A DNA stretch of 56,447 nucleotides from an uncultured Lachnospiraceae bacterium (GTDB taxonomy: Bacteria; Bacillota; Clostridia; Lachnospirales; Lachnospiraceae), in NCBI GenBank assembly GCA_947366105.1, contig CANAZK010000002.1:1-56447 (forward strand), written 5' to 3'. Position 1 is the stretch's first letter. Each line of letters begins with the position of its first letter. Below, piece by piece: positions 28,164 to 35,987 of this stretch. A model generated the notes under the pieces. That model worked only from the letters and a program-made list of their open reading frames with translations, ran no database searches and had not been told where the DNA came from. The translations under genes were made by a program, and so were the position numbers.

Positions 28164-28424
28164 TTACACTAATGGGCTAATTCTGTTCAACGGTTTTCCA
28201 TCTTTTGATAATTCCCAATTTTGCATTAATTCATCCTGATGGAGAACACACCATGCCAATATCAGCTTTAACTGCCTTGACGGTAATGCCCCCTTAATCA
28301 CCCTTGCTTCGTCAATTCTAATAATTGCTTTATTTCCATTATATTCAGCATGAAAATGCGGCGGATTATGATCGTCATAATTCATTGTAACTCGTATTCC
28401 GTAAAACAATGAAATTTCTAGCAT
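28164..28424 (-). CDS. DUF4160 domain protein
   Basis: 86 residues: MLEISLFYGIRVTMNYDDHNPPHFHAEYNGNKAII is the diagnostic DUF4160 opening with its HNPPHFHA motif. It ends in a helical region RQLKLILAWCVLHQDELMQNWEL. It forms an operon with DUF2442 (13-base gap) and lies inside the first rpsI-linked segment (27765-28544). Confidence 0.87.
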   Translation of the reverse strand: MLEISLFYGIRVTMNYDDHNPPHFHAEYNGNKAIIRIDEARVIKGALPSRQLKLILAWCVLHQDELMQNWELSKDGKPLNRISPLV

Positions 28425-28483
28425 TACTTAATTCCTCCATTCTTTTTCGATTCAATATAAGTATAACATAATCAGTCTCGCAA

Positions 28484-28519
28484 AAAAACCCACAAACAAA
28501 TTCTGTCTGTGGGTTTTCC
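28484..28519 (-). terminator. Terminator left of att-like copy 2
   Basis: AACCCACAGACA and TGTTTGTGGGTT pair on the minus strand around AGAATT and are followed by TTTTTG. Confidence 0.75.
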
Positions 28520-28543
28520 ATATTTCCTGCTTGCAAATAACTG

Positions 28544-28600
28544 CTATCTCTTAGTGAACTCCAAACCGCATAAAATAAGGCTTTACAGGCTATTTGTGTG
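28544..28600. other. Attachment-site-like copy 2 of the rpsI 3' end
   Basis: TATCTCTTAGTGAACT matches 14 of 16 bases of the rpsI end (TATCTCTTGGAGAACT). Its right flank resembles the flank of copy 1 and then runs into TTGTGTGCTAC (about 28597), a word repeated at the other end of the segment (30950). It marks a possible element boundary. Confidence 0.5.
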
Positions 28601-28645
28601 CTACAAGTGTGTTACGAAAAAACATTTTTATCTATTTTTGAACAC

Positions 28646-29210
28646 TTACAGACACTTTCTTTTTCTCTGTTCAAGCATAATTTCTACCTGTCTTTTATGC
28701 TTTTCATACTCTGCCTGTAATTCTGCCCTGCGTAAAGCGATATACTCAACTGTAGAAGTAAACCCATGCTCATTGAATTTATTTATACTGTTTCTGTATG
28801 CTCCGGCTTCCACAATATCAAATTTTTTCAATAATTCACGTTTTGCCTTGCCTATCCGTAACCGCCGCAATCCTTTTTCTTTTGTCTGCTTACTCGCTCT
28901 ATGGTTACGCCCTATTCTATGGCTACTGCTGCCATTGTCTGATTATTTATAAATATCTCTTTTATTATGCTGTTCTCTCTATCACTTGTAAAACGTTCAA
29001 CAATGCCCTATAATTGGCTTTTAGAGTGTTCGGCATATATTTTATCTATCATTTCATCTTCAAGGCTAAAATCGGCTTGTATGGTATCGGAAAGTGTCAA
29101 ACTGTTATCATCTGCTAAAGGTGTGTCTAAACTGGCTCCCCCCTGCATCTGTATTCTCAATTCCGGCAGCAGTCCATTATGAACCCTGCCTAAACAATCC
29201 TTATTCTGCT
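28646..29210 (-). pseudogene. Degraded sigma-factor-like gene of an integrative element
   Basis: Three pieces on the minus strand belong together: about 29210-29020 (...LADDNSLTLSDTIQADFSLEDEM...SKSQL), an amber stop, then GIVERFTSDRENSIIKEIFINNQTMAAVAIE, a second amber stop, GVTIERVSRQKKK, and after a frameshift LRRLRIGKAKRELLKKF to the end at 28646. The middle piece has the helix-turn-helix look of sigma region 4. There is no start codon and the 5' end abuts the recombinase. Sigma-like regulators are frequent in conjugative elements; the assignment is tentative, the decay is clear. Confidence 0.6.
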
Positions 29211-29878
29211 TTCAATTCTCTCTTATATTTATAGAATGTATTTCTTGCAAGCCCTATCAGCTTCATACAATCCGCATCTGACAATGCACCATTAAAATCC
29301 TTGCTATGCTTCTGTATCTGCCTCTTTGCTTCAATAGATTTCTTTGTTGTCAGCTTTGCCCCCTGCTTCTGCCCGATCTGCTTGCCGTTTAATCTCGCTG
29401 TTTCTATGCCCTCTTTTGTTCTCTGATGCAAGTCCTGTACTTCTTTCTCCGACTGCTCAAAAGCAAGCCGTATCTGTTCCTTTGCAAGAGACATAAGGTA
29501 TTTATTCACACCCACTAAGATAAAGTCAACATTTGTTCCGGTCATTGATATATTGCTCTCTAATGCTTTCTTATATGTGCTTGTGTTGATATGCGGCTCT
29601 TTCAGAAAGACAAGCTCTATACCCTTATTATATAATTCTTCATACAGACAGAAGCCCTCGTCTGCATTCCTGCTCATTCGTGATACACTGTCAAAGATAA
29701 TAGTATCTCCTGCTTTGGCTTTCTTATACAGCTTATTCCATTCTGGTCTGTCCTGCTTTGTTCCTGTATATACTTCCTGTATTATCACAGCCTTATCATA
29801 ACTGCCCTTAATATTTCTAATCTGCCTGTCAATACTTTGCTGTTTTGTGCTTATCCGGCAATATCCATACATACACAT
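29201..29878 (-). CDS. Serine recombinase, resolvase/invertase family
   Basis: 225 residues. The catalytic domain opens YGYCRISTKQQSIDRQI with the nucleophile serine in RIST. It continues with TKQDRPEWNKLYKKAKAGDTIIFDSVSRMSRNADEG (the conserved Arg pair near SRMSR), and ends in a helix-turn-helix (LSDADCMKLIGLARNTFYKYKREL). Small resolvases act in cointegrate resolution or inversion. The start at 29878 follows GAGGGAG. It is intact, unlike its neighbours, and lies within the rpsI-linked remnant. Confidence 0.93.
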   Translation of the reverse strand: MCMYGYCRISTKQQSIDRQIRNIKGSYDKAVIIQEVYTGTKQDRPEWNKLYKKAKAGDTIIFDSVSRMSRNADEGFCLYEELYNKGIELVFLKEPHINTSTYKKALESNISMTGTNVDFILVGVNKYLMSLAKEQIRLAFEQSEKEVQDLHQRTKEGIETARLNGKQIGQKQGAKLTTKKSIEAKRQIQKHSKDFNGALSDADCMKLIGLARNTFYKYKRELKAE

Positions 29879-30020
29879 AAGCAACTCCCTCTCTTTCAGT
29901 ATCAATTTTATTGTTCATCTGTTTTGATACTATTATTGTACCTCTTATTATTGTTGTTGTCAATAACTTTTGATACTATTTTTATATACATTACTTTTAA
30001 TACTCAATATCAAAATGTGA

Positions 30021-30049
30021 TTGATGAATAAACGGACTTATGATATACT
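30021..30049 (+). promoter_or_regulatory. Promoter of the toxin mRNA
   Basis: TTGATG and TATACT are separated by 17 bases. The transcript would start near 30056 and carry a leader of about 90 bases before the 30-aa ORF. Confidence 0.7.
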
Positions 30050-30146
30050 TTGTGACATGGGAAACTAGAGAGCCAAAGGCGGCAACCCCTCTTTTTTACT
30101 CGGAGGGTATGAAAGCCCTCCAGACGAAAGAAAGGAGGGCGATACA

Positions 30147-30239
30147 ATGATTACATATCAGGATTTCTTTTTGTTCTGTACGTTCATTGTTGCCCTTATC
30201 AGTCTGCTTTATCAGATTTTTAAGGACAAAAGAAAGTAG
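30147..30239 (+). CDS. Holin-like type I toxin, 30 aa
   Basis: Reads MITYQDFFLFCTFIVALISL and ends YQIFKDKRK: a short N-terminus, one membrane span and a basic tail, the pattern of the putative holin-like toxin group (TxpA/BsrG style). A strong AAAGGAGGGCG site precedes the ATG. A promoter lies upstream, and an antisense promoter reads toward its 3' end. It is in the integrative-element remnant, a usual place for type I modules. The toxin call is by analogy of size, motif and antisense layout. Confidence 0.72.
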   Translation: MITYQDFFLFCTFIVALISLLYQIFKDKRK

Positions 30240-30331
30240 CCGCCAACTACTCGCAATAGTTGACGGCTGTTACTTTGTAACACGCTAATGTTATTGTAAA
30301 GGGTAGCCGCTTCTCTAGCTTTCCCTCTGTT
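30228..30331 (-). ncRNA. Putative antisense antitoxin RNA
   Basis: A minus-strand transcript of about 100 bases is predicted from the promoter at 30339-30367 to a hairpin AGCCGTCAACTA / TAGTTGGCGGCT followed by ACTTTCTTTTG. It would overlap the 3' end of the toxin mRNA, the same arrangement as txpA/RatA and bsrG/SR4. Its 5' part (GGGAAAGCTAGAGAAGCGG) closely resembles the 5' leader of the toxin mRNA (GGGAAACTAGAGAGCC), so the region is also a long imperfect inverted repeat. Confidence 0.6.
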
Positions 30332-30338
30332 TAATCAT

Positions 30339-30367
30339 AATATAGCATATCTCCCGGATAAATTCAA
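30339..30367 (-). promoter_or_regulatory. Promoter of the antisense RNA
   Basis: TTGAAT and TATATT are separated by 17 bases on the minus strand, reading toward the toxin gene. Confidence 0.65.
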
Positions 30368-30379
30368 GAATAAATTCCG

Positions 30380-30733
30380 TTAATGCAAACCGTTAGGAAA
30401 ATAATAGACTGCTACCCTCTGTGGCTCTACAGGCTTGAAATACTCGTCCGGGTTTTCTCCGGCTTCTATCAATTCCTGTCTGCATTGCTTTATCCGCTGT
30501 AAAAGTTCTTCCCGGCTCTCCCCGGTTATCACCATCACATCATCTAAAGAATAATACTCATGTTCATTAAATGCAGATGCAAGACTCATTTTCAAACCGC
30601 TGTAGATAGCTTCTAATGACAAATCATAGTTCTGTATGCCATCATCTATAATCGACTCTAGTTCAGCTCTGGCAACGCCATATTTGCCATAATTCGCAAG
30701 CAGATTGTTTATAAGTGTGTCCTTATCCGTAAT
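30380..30733 (-). CDS. Hypothetical protein, about 117 aa, start codon unusual
   Basis: The reading frame carries good protein composition from 30733 to the stop (ITDKDTLINNLLANYGKYGVARAELE ... EYYSLDDVMVITGESREELLQRIKQCRQEL). An in-frame TAG lies two codons before 30733, and no ATG occurs in the first half. Either ATT at 30733 is used (GGGG lies 7-11 bases before), a TTG at 30622 gives an 80-aa form, or the original ATG has mutated. Short proteins like this are common in conjugative elements; I do not recognise a domain. Confidence 0.55.
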   Translation of the reverse strand: MTDKDTLINNLLANYGKYGVARAELESIIDDGIQNYDLSLEAIYSGLKMSLASAFNEHEYYSLDDVMVITGESREELLQRIKQCRQELIEAGENPDEYFKPVEPQRVAVYYFPNGLH

Positions 30734-30752
30734 GATCTACCCCACTTTCTCT

Positions 30753-30872
30753 TTATCGTCCAAATAGAGCCATATTTTCAGTTATCGCCTTATGCCTTGC
30801 CATTGTGTCTGGAATTTTTATTCTGTCGTAATGCTCTTTGATATGCCGGTTCTTATACGCTGTTCTATCCAT
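30753..30872 (-). pseudogene. Remnant of a mobile-element ORF, 39 codons
   Basis: Reads MDRTAYKNRHIKEHYDRIKI and stops at 30753. The opening resembles small ribbon-helix-helix-type proteins of conjugative elements (xRTxYKNxHIxEHYDRI), which usually continue with a longer basic domain. Here the continuation does not match, so it is probably a fused or deleted remnant. Confidence 0.45.
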
Positions 30873-30944
30873 AAAAACACCGCCTTTTTTCAGATAACCG
30901 CATTATACAAAAGCCTTACGCAAGACACAAGATTTTTATGCCCT

Positions 30945-30985
30945 CGTTTGTGTGCTACTTGTGTGCTATTTATGTGCTACTCTTC
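30945..30985. repeat. TGTGCTAC direct repeats (element arm)
   Basis: TGTGCTAC-TTG-TGTGCTAT-TTA-TGTGCTAC: three near-identical octamers about 11 bases apart. The same word family occurs at 28595-28615 (TGTGCTACAAGTGTGTTAC). Repeats at both ends of a segment are what integrase arm sites look like. Confidence 0.5.
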
Positions 30986-31029
30986 AAAATTCTGCACTTT
31001 TTACCACAATTTTAGAAAATACAGATATT

Positions 31030-31068
31030 AAAAAACCCTTGAAAACACTGGACTTTCAAGGGTTTTTC
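31030..31068 (-). terminator. rplM-rpsI terminator
   Basis: AAAACCCTTGAAA and TTTCAAGGGTTTT form a strong stem followed by TTAATATC on the minus strand, about 25 bases past the rpsI stop. Confidence 0.85.
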
Positions 31069-31091
31069 CAATCTCTTTAATTGTACTGTAA

Positions 31092-31484
31092 TTATCTCTT
31101 GGAGAACTGTGGCGCTCTTCTCGCTGCTTTGAGACCATATTTCTTACGTTCTTTCATACGTGGATCACGTGTTAAGAAGCCTGCTTTTTTGAGAACCGGT
31201 CTGTACTCAGCATCTGCCTGAAGCAAAGCTCTTGAAATACCGTGACGGATAGCTCCCGCCTGTCCTGTATATCCTCCGCCGCGTACATTTACTAATACAT
31301 CAAACTTGTCAACTGTTTCCGTTGCAACAAGCGGCTGGCGTACAACAACTTTCAATGTTTCAAGCCCGAGATATTCGTCAATATCTCTTTTGTTTATTGT
31401 AATCTTACCTGTTCCAGGTACTAAATATACTCTTGCTACTGATTTTTTTCTTCTTCCTGTTCCATAGAATCTTGCATTAGCCAT
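31092..31484 (-). CDS. rpsI: 30S ribosomal protein S9
   Basis: 130 residues. Starts [24 protein letters not shown], contains [22 protein letters not shown], and ends with the invariant [17 protein letters not shown] tail that reaches the P-site. It lies 26 bases after rplM. Its 3' end sequence recurs twice downstream in the accessory zone. Confidence 0.98.
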   Translation of the reverse strand: MANARFYGTGRRKKSVARVYLVPGTGKITINKRDIDEYLGLETLKVVVRQPLVATETVDKFDVLVNVRGGGYTGQAGAIRHGISRALLQADAEYRPVLKKAGFLTRDPRMKERKKYGLKAARRAPQFSKR

Positions 31485-31510
31485 TGTAACTTCCTCCTTT
31501 CAACCTTTCC

Positions 31511-31939
31511 CTAAAATGTTAATACTTCCGGTTTCTGAGCCTGCTGTGCATGCTCCGGTCCGGCGTAAACATGTAATTTCTTAATCATTGCTCTTCCCAA
31601 AGGTCCTTTTGGAAGCATTCCCTTTACTGCGAGTTCAATTACTTTCTCAGGTTTTTTATTCATCATCTCTCTTAATGTAGTCTCTCTCATTCCTCCTACA
31701 TAATCCGAGTGATTGTAATAAATCTTCTGATCTAATTTTCTGCCTGTTACAGCCACTTTAGCAGCGTTGATTACTATTACATAATCACCTGTATCAATAT
31801 GCGGCGTATATACCGGCTTATTCTTTCCTCTTAAAACTTTTGCAATTTCAGATGTTAAACGTCCTAATGTACATCCTTCCGCGTCAACAACATACCATTT
31901 TCTCTCAATCTTATCTGGGTTAGCCATATAAGTTTTCAT
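31511..31939 (-). CDS. rplM: 50S ribosomal protein L13
   Basis: 142 residues: [38 protein letters not shown] and the central [25 protein letters not shown] are diagnostic. It is the first gene of the rplM-rpsI operon, with AGGAGG before the ATG. Confidence 0.98.
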   Translation of the reverse strand: MKTYMANPDKIERKWYVVDAEGCTLGRLTSEIAKVLRGKNKPVYTPHIDTGDYVIVINAAKVAVTGRKLDQKIYYNHSDYVGGMRETTLREMMNKKPEKVIELAVKGMLPKGPLGRAMIKKLHVYAGPEHAQQAQKPEVLTF

Positions 31940-31984
31940 TAGTCGACCTCCTAATTAATCTCATTATAATACTTATTTATTCTT

Positions 31985-32081
31985 TACTTTATGGAAAACA
32001 ATTCACTCCGGGGCTTTGGTGTAAATTGTTTCTTCTTGCGTCATACTGATTCATTATATTATGCGCCACTCCGGCTGTCAA
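31985..32081 (-). promoter_or_regulatory. Strong promoter and leader hairpin of rplM-rpsI
   Basis: A consensus promoter, TTGACA (32076-32081), 17 bases, TATAAT (32053-32058), is followed in the leader by AACAATTTAC pairing with GTGAATTGTT (about 31990-32030). Firmicutes L13 leaders have a similar hairpin thought to bind the ribosomal protein; the regulatory role here is inferred. Confidence 0.75.
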
Positions 32082-32101
32082 CCTTTTTTGCCGCTTTTTT
32101 G

Positions 32102-34465
32102 TCATTTTCTGCATTTTGTTCTATGTTTCAGGCGCATCTCCACAAAAAAGATTTCCATTCTCCGTATTCCTTTAGAAAGACAGGTAAATACAGGAATAGT
32201 CGCCGCCGCAAATACTATAAGAAGCAAAATACTCCTGATAGTAATATCCGCGATTCCAAACAACCCGCCCATAAATACAACGCAGACGAACAGTCCCGCA
32301 AGCATTCCAAACCATACAATCCACCGAAAAATATTCATAGGCTTTGAAAGTTCAAACAGAATCTCCATTCCGACAATTGCAAGAAGCAATGTTGCGGTAA
32401 CCGATATTTCCTGAAAGCTTACGCCAAATACTCCGCCGAAAAGCACCAATAGCCCTACCATTATTACATCCGTCAAGCCTGCAGGAAGAGCCTTTAAAAA
32501 TACATTTGTCAAAAAACGCCCTTTTATCATTTTTTTATTCGGCTCCATCGCCAATAAAAATGCCGGTGTACCAATGGTCATCATACTCACCAAAGACACC
32601 TGTGCAGGAACAAGCGGATAAGTAATCATAAACGCCATAGAAATCACTGATAAAAGAAAAGAAAAAATGTTCTTCACAAGAAAAAGACTGGCAGAACGTT
32701 CAATATTATTTACAACCTGCCTTCCCTCTCCTACAACAAAAGGCATTTTCCCAAAATCCGATTCCAAAAGCACCAGCTGTGATGCCTGAGACGCTACGTC
32801 GCTTCCCGAGGCCATAGCAATACTGCAGTCTGCATCCTTCAATGCGAGTACATCATTCACTCCGTCTCCGGTCATAGCTACCGTTCTTCCACTCTTCTTT
32901 AAAGCCTGCACAAACATCCTTTTCTGATTCGGAGTAACACGTCCGAATACCGTATACTTCTGTACCGCCTCCGCAATATCCGCCTCAGTTTCCAACATTC
33001 CGGCATCTACATAATGATCTGCGTTTCGGATTCCCGCCTTCATCGCAACCCTGGAAGTCGTTACCGGATTGTCGCCGGAAATAACTTTAATTTCTACTCC
33101 CTGGTCTGCGAAATACTGAATTGTCTCTTTCGCATTTTTACGTATAGGATTGGAAAGTATTGTAAGTCCGAGAGGTTTTACCTCCTCTTTCAATGCTTTT
33201 CCGTCCATCAAGTCCTGATATACGCCAAACACAAGAACACGGTACCCCTCTTCGCCGTACATCTCTATTTTCTCTTTATATTTTCCGAACTCCTCTCGAA
33301 GCACAAACTCCGGCGCTCCAAGCACATAGGATATCCCGTCAATCACAGCGCCGCTGTACTTATAAACGGAGGAGAACGGTATAACTTTTTCCGCCTTTTT
33401 TTCTGCCTGAGTCTTATGGAAATGGTTCTTAAGCGCCGCCATCGTACTGTTGTCCGCAGACATATTCCAAACAAAATCGCTTATTTTTTCCTCCAGCGTC
33501 GGTTCGTTTTTGTCCAGTGAAATAATTTCGCTGACTTTCATATCATTTTCTGTTATTGTTCCGGTTTTATCTACACAAAGGACGTCTACCCGCGCCAGCG
33601 TTTCCATGCATTTCATGTCGTGAACAAGAACTTTATGTTTCGCAAGCCTCATAGCTCCTACCACAAGAGCGACGCTGGCAAGCAGATAAAGTCCCTCCGG
33701 TATCATTCCGATAACAGCAGCCGTCATAGAAGTGACGCTTCTTCGCAGTGTATTCTCCGCCAAGATATACTGCTGATAGAACATAATAATACCTACCGGG
33801 ATAATGATAATTCCCACGCCCTTGACCAGCCGGTTCAGGGAGCGGATCATTTCTGACTGCTCTCCGCTCTTTAATGCCTTTGCCTCCAAAGTCAGCTTCG
33901 ATGCGTAAGAATCTCTGCCTACTCTTGTGAGCCTTGCACAGCACCTTCCCGACACAACGAAGCTGCCTGAAAGTAACTCTGTGCCCACATCCTTTGTTAT
34001 TTCATCTGCCTCCCCGGTAATCAGCGATTCATTAACCTGTGCCTCCCCATCAATCACAACCGCATCTGCAGGAATCTGATTGCCCGCAGTGAACACAACA
34101 ACATCATCCAGCACTAGATTCTCCGCCATAATCATCTGCTCTTGGCCATTACGAATAACGCAGGCTCTTGGCGCATTCAAAACAGAAAGCTTGTCCAGCA
34201 CACGCTTAGAACGCCATTCCTGAATAATGCCTATCAATGTATTACATATAATAACCGGGAGAAATGTCAGTTCACGAAACGCTCCGACCATTATAAGAAA
34301 AACGGCTATTCCGCCAAATATAAAATTGAAATAAGTAAGTGTATTGGTAAGAACAATCTCTTTCACCGTTTTAGAGGGCGCCTCCACAGGCGTATTTACC
34401 ATTCCTCTTTGTATTCTCTCCTCTATTTGGTGTGTTGAAAGTCCTGATTGTATCTGTTGTTCCAT
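32102..34465 (-). CDS. Cation-translocating P-type ATPase (CtpE-like)
   Basis: 787 residues. Phosphorylation motif DVLCVDKTGTITEND with Asp at about 299, actuator loop SLITGEADE (149-155), the PEGL helix M4 motif IPEGLYLLASVALVVGAMRLA, and the hinge TGDGVNDVLALKDADCSIAMASGSD. About eight to ten membrane segments, with the last group at 610-770. Similarity in layout to actinobacterial CtpE suggests Ca2+ uptake, but the ion is not proven by sequence. The start at 34465 follows GGAGGTG; the upstream ATG at 34513 has no ribosome site. Confidence 0.88.
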   Translation of the reverse strand: MEQQIQSGLSTHQIEERIQRGMVNTPVEAPSKTVKEIVLTNTLTYFNFIFGGIAVFLIMVGAFRELTFLPVIICNTLIGIIQEWRSKRVLDKLSVLNAPRACVIRNGQEQMIMAENLVLDDVVVFTAGNQIPADAVVIDGEAQVNESLITGEADEITKDVGTELLSGSFVVSGRCCARLTRVGRDSYASKLTLEAKALKSGEQSEMIRSLNRLVKGVGIIIIPVGIIMFYQQYILAENTLRRSVTSMTAAVIGMIPEGLYLLASVALVVGAMRLAKHKVLVHDMKCMETLARVDVLCVDKTGTITENDMKVSEIISLDKNEPTLEEKISDFVWNMSADNSTMAALKNHFHKTQAEKKAEKVIPFSSVYKYSGAVIDGISYVLGAPEFVLREEFGKYKEKIEMYGEEGYRVLVFGVYQDLMDGKALKEEVKPLGLTILSNPIRKNAKETIQYFADQGVEIKVISGDNPVTTSRVAMKAGIRNADHYVDAGMLETEADIAEAVQKYTVFGRVTPNQKRMFVQALKKSGRTVAMTGDGVNDVLALKDADCSIAMASGSDVASQASQLVLLESDFGKMPFVVGEGRQVVNNIERSASLFLVKNIFSFLLSVISMAFMITYPLVPAQVSLVSMMTIGTPAFLLAMEPNKKMIKGRFLTNVFLKALPAGLTDVIMVGLLVLFGGVFGVSFQEISVTATLLLAIVGMEILFELSKPMNIFRWIVWFGMLAGLFVCVVFMGGLFGIADITIRSILLLIVFAAATIPVFTCLSKGIRRMEIFFVEMRLKHRTKCRK

Positions 34466-34631
34466 AGAGACACCTCCGTTTTCTCTGTTATTATGATACC
34501 GTCTTGAGACCAAAATGTAAATTCCTTTTCAGCCAAATTTATGATATACTTATATACATGTGAAGGCGGGCTTATTATCAATAACATGCAGCATATGCCA
34601 TAACAAATAATAAGAAAAAGGAAATAAAATT

Positions 34632-35939
34632 ATGTGGGCTTACAATAGTGTTTTTTATCAAATTTATCCGATTGGGTTCTGCGGCGCTCCCGTCTCAAAC
34701 GACGGCGTAACCGTACCGCGCATCCGTAAAATCATGGACTGGTCAAAGTACCTCCAGTCTCTTGGTGTAGATTCCATCTTGCTTAACCCTATTTTTGAAT
34801 CCGATAACCACGGTTACGACACGAGGGATTTCAAGAAAATTGACTGCAGGCTTGGGACAAACAAAGATTTTGCAGACGTGTGCCAAGATTTACACGAACA
34901 CGATGTAAAAATAGTTCTCGACGGTGTTTTTAACCATGTAGGACGCGGTTTTTGGGCGTTTAAAGACGTACAGGAAAAGAAATGGGACTCTCCCTACAAA
35001 GACTGGTTTCATTTAAGTTTCGATGGAAACAACGCTTATAATGATGGTTTTTGGTATGAAGGCTGGGAGGGCCATTTTGAACTTGTCAAGCTGAACCTGC
35101 AGAATCCGGCAGTTATAGATTATCTGTTGGACTGCGTAAAATTCTGGGTGGAGGAATTTGATATTGACGGCTTACGCCTTGATGTAGCTTACAGTCTTGA
35201 CCATAACTTCATGAGAAGACTCCGTTCCTTCTGTCAGGAAATAAAGTCCGATTTTGCATTGATCGGAGAAGTACTTTTTGGAGACTATAACTTAATCGTA
35301 AATGACTCCATGCTCCACAGCTGTACCAATTATGAATGTTACAAAGGACTGTACTCAAGCTTCAACGATATGAATCTGTTTGAAATCGCACACTCCTTGA
35401 ACCGGCAGTTTGGTCAGGAACAGTGGTGTATTTATCGCGGGAAGCATTTGATGACTTTTGCAGATAATCATGATGTAACAAGAATTGCAAGTATTTTAAA
35501 AAACAAGAACCACCTCCTGCCTGTTTATGGACTGATGTTCGGAATGCCTGGGATTCCATGCATTTACTACGGAAGCGAATGGGGTGAAGAAGGTGTAAAA
35601 GCGCCTCATGACGATTATGCGCTCCGTCCTTGCTTTGAAGCGCCGAAACCGAATGAACTTACAACATTCATTCAGAATTTAATCTCCATCCGCCAAAAAA
35701 GCGACGCTCTCTGCAACGGCACATATAGAAATGTTGTCATTCAGAATCACCAGCTCATCTTTGAGCGGAAAACAGAAACCCAGCGTGTCTTTGTTGCAAT
35801 TAACGCTTCCGACCAGCCCTACACTGCATGGCACGGGGATTTAAACGGAGTATTCACGGACATGTTCAGCAAAGCCGAAGTGACAATGAACGGAAGTCTT
35901 ATACTGCAACCTTACAGTGTGAAATATTACAGCTCATAA
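34632..35939 (+). CDS. GH13 alpha-amylase family glycosidase (cytoplasmic)
   Basis: 435 residues with no signal peptide. Barrel motifs: FYQIYPIGFCGAP at the start, DGVFNHVGRGF, nucleophile in GLRLDVAYSLDH, general acid in ALIGEVLFGDY, transition-state Asp in TFADNHDVTRI. The short length and cytoplasmic location fit neopullulanase or maltodextrin-glucosidase-like enzymes acting on imported oligosaccharides. AAGGAAATAAAATT precedes the start. It is a single plus-strand gene between minus-strand neighbours. Confidence 0.9.
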   Translation: MWAYNSVFYQIYPIGFCGAPVSNDGVTVPRIRKIMDWSKYLQSLGVDSILLNPIFESDNHGYDTRDFKKIDCRLGTNKDFADVCQDLHEHDVKIVLDGVFNHVGRGFWAFKDVQEKKWDSPYKDWFHLSFDGNNAYNDGFWYEGWEGHFELVKLNLQNPAVIDYLLDCVKFWVEEFDIDGLRLDVAYSLDHNFMRRLRSFCQEIKSDFALIGEVLFGDYNLIVNDSMLHSCTNYECYKGLYSSFNDMNLFEIAHSLNRQFGQEQWCIYRGKHLMTFADNHDVTRIASILKNKNHLLPVYGLMFGMPGIPCIYYGSEWGEEGVKAPHDDYALRPCFEAPKPNELTTFIQNLISIRQKSDALCNGTYRNVVIQNHQLIFERKTETQRVFVAINASDQPYTAWHGDLNGVFTDMFSKAEVTMNGSLILQPYSVKYYSS

Positions 35940-35942
35940 TGC

Positions 35943-35983
35943 TAAAAAACAGCGTGCACTAAAAGACAGCACGCTGTTTTCTT
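35943..35983. terminator. Bidirectional terminator
   Basis: AACAGCGTGC and GCACGCTGTT pair around a short loop, followed by TTCTTG on plus and preceded by AAAA (U-tract on minus). It separates the convergent amylase-family and glf genes. Confidence 0.8.
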
Positions 35984-35987
35984 GTTC

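Noticed and set aside
28885..29030. Pyrrolysine or other amber recoding in the sigma-like gene
   Set aside because: A frameshift and a missing start accompany the two TAG codons, so decay is simpler.
30060..30130. Riboswitch in the toxin leader
   Set aside because: The structure is explained by pairing with the distal 3' region and by GAGGG/CCCTC hairpins near the ribosome site; no known aptamer motif is visible.
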